A stretch of 17,053 nucleotides of DNA from Patescibacteria group bacterium (lineage in GTDB: Bacteria; Patescibacteriota; Patescibacteriia; Patescibacteriales; UBA12465). The notes beneath the pieces were generated by a model, which was given only the letters and a program-made list of their open reading frames with translations, did no database searches and was not told where the DNA came from. Both the position numbers and the translations under genes were made by a program. Shown piece after piece: positions 16,173 to 17,053 of the stretch; position 1 is the first letter of the stretch, and each line of letters opens with the position of its first letter. The DNA lies in contig JAIPIE010000007.1 in the NCBI GenBank assembly GCA_021734825.1, positions 1 to 17,053 on the forward strand. Direction: 5' to 3'.

Positions 16173-17053
16173 AAAAAATAATTTTCACATTGTTGCTTTT
16201 ACTTATTTTTTTTCCGACTATAGTCTTCGGGGCGGAAGCTTGTACTTGGAAAACAGAGGTCATGCAAAGAGTTGAAAACATGACTACATTTGAAGGAGGA
16301 TGCTCTCGTAATGAGGTCACAAAAAGTTATGACAACTGCGATCCGGATACAAAACCAGAACAAACTTACGGTGCCTCGCGCACAGTAACTCCTGTTTGCT
16401 GTTGCGTTACAGCCGCCGAAGCGCCTACCGAAAAGGCTAAGTTCACCATGCCTGTCCCGGCAATTATTGATATTAATGCCTTAAATCTAAGCGAAGCTAC
16501 TTGTACTGGACCAGAAAATTCCGGCACCTGTTCAATCCCTTGGGTGGCTCAACTTATTCAATACTTATATACTTTTGGACTTGGTATCGGTGGTATTTTA
16601 GCGGCTGTTGTTTTAATGGCAGGTGGCTTAGTTTGGTTAGTGTCTGCCGGCGATGCCACTAAAATCACACAAGCCAAAAGTTTAATTGTCGGCAGTATTA
16701 CCGGACTCATGATTTTATTCGGCTCTTATATACTCCTAACACAAATTAATCCCAACTTAGTCGTGCTTAAACCATTGTCTCTAAAAATGATTGAACAAAT
16801 TGTGATCACAGCTGACTCTGAAGGCACAACGGCCATCACTCTTGATATGGAAGGTATTGCTCAGGCTATAGGCGCTACTTGTGGTACTGATACTGTGGCT
16901 GATATTATTAACAAATCAAAAGGTAAGGTCACTTATAATAACCCTAATCGCGGCACCGTAGGACCAAACAATACCGTGTTTAATGATTGTTCCGGCTTCT
17001 CCAACTTTGTATTAAAATGTGCTCAAAATAAAAATACCGGTAATAATACTGGC
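16169..17053 (+). CDS. T4SS pilin-like protein fused to an NlpC/P60-type peptidase domain (partial)
   Basis: The frame starts at the ATG overlapping the porB stop and stays open for 295 codons to the window edge. Residues 1-22 are a signal peptide (cleavage near VFGAEA). A cysteine-rich external part follows, with a CCC triplet in VTPVCCCVT. Two membrane helices lie at about 134-158 and 172-190, joined by SAGDATKITQAKS, nearly identical to those of the gene at 14480. After INPNL and a linker, ADIINKSKGKVTY and FNDCSGFSNFVLKCA match the start of an NlpC/P60 domain, with C274 in DCSGF as the expected nucleophile. The catalytic histidine would lie beyond 17053 and cannot be checked. NlpC/P60 enzymes usually cleave peptidoglycan stem peptides; predicted topology puts this domain outside. 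It may open the wall for a pilus or transfer channel (inference). Confidence 0.85.
   Translation, partial: MKKIIFTLLLLLIFFPTIVFGAEACTWKTEVMQRVENMTTFEGGCSRNEVTKSYDNCDPDTKPEQTYGASRTVTPVCCCVTAAEAPTEKAKFTMPVPAIIDINALNLSEATCTGPENSGTCSIPWVAQLIQYLYTFGLGIGGILAAVVLMAGGLVWLVSAGDATKITQAKSLIVGSITGLMILFGSYILLTQINPNLVVLKPLSLKMIEQIVITADSEGTTAITLDMEGIAQAIGATCGTDTVADIINKSKGKVTYNNPNRGTVGPNNTVFNDCSGFSNFVLKCAQNKNTGNNTG

Noticed and set aside
16169..16181. UGA recoding (as in Gracilibacteria) at the porB end
   Set aside because: Reading through the TGA would add only three residues, and about 5000 codons of conserved proteins in this window contain no in-frame TGA, so the standard code fits.

Overview
The window looks like part of the genome of a Patescibacteria/CPR bacterium (Parcubacteria-like). 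It is AT-rich and densely packed, nearly every gene lacks a clear Shine-Dalgarno site, and it carries gene types typical of that group: two-TM 'T4SS pilin'-like proteins, a giant secreted cysteine-rich protein, and a membrane-anchored protein with thrombospondin type-3-like calcium repeats. Long conserved proteins read through without internal TGA, so the standard bacterial code fits and the UGA=Gly code of Gracilibacteria/Absconditabacteria does not. The lineage call is inference from gene content; there is no rRNA or other marker to settle it.

Layout. Two gene sets diverge from a 119-bp region at 11469-11587 that holds two good promoter candidates. Leftward (minus strand) run xth (AP endonuclease/exonuclease III), leuS (leucyl-tRNA synthetase), rsmA (16S rRNA dimethyltransferase), a 215-aa anchored protein with two calcium-binding repeats, and the first 2210 residues of a giant exported protein that continues past position 1. 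Rightward (plus strand) run a membrane-anchored DsbA-like thioredoxin-fold protein, then porG, porD, porA, a pilin-like gene, porB, and a second pilin-like protein with the start of an NlpC/P60 peptidase domain, which continues past position 17053. No intergenic stretch exceeds about 130 bp. No tRNA, rRNA, CRISPR array or insertion sequence was seen.

How the genes may work together. The four por genes encode a complete heterotetrameric 2-oxoacid (probably pyruvate):ferredoxin oxidoreductase, with the usual G-D-A-B order broken by a pilin-like gene between porA and porB. The two pilin-like proteins share an almost identical two-helix core. The second appears to carry a cell-wall peptidase domain on the outside of the membrane. 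The giant protein has a signal peptide, many cysteines in a recurrent C-x6-C (usually C-x5-G-C) pattern, a mirror-symmetric cysteine hairpin near its N-terminus, two EF-hand-like loops and four jelly-roll-like modules resembling carbohydrate-binding domains. A DsbA-like oxidoreductase is a plausible disulfide-forming partner for all of these. Taken together the window suggests a disulfide-stabilised cell-surface apparatus, possibly for pili, DNA transfer or attachment, interleaved with housekeeping and energy genes.

Another notable element is an ATTCAAG-based repeat found twice between porD and porA and once, inverted, between xth and leuS, where it also forms the last codons of xth.
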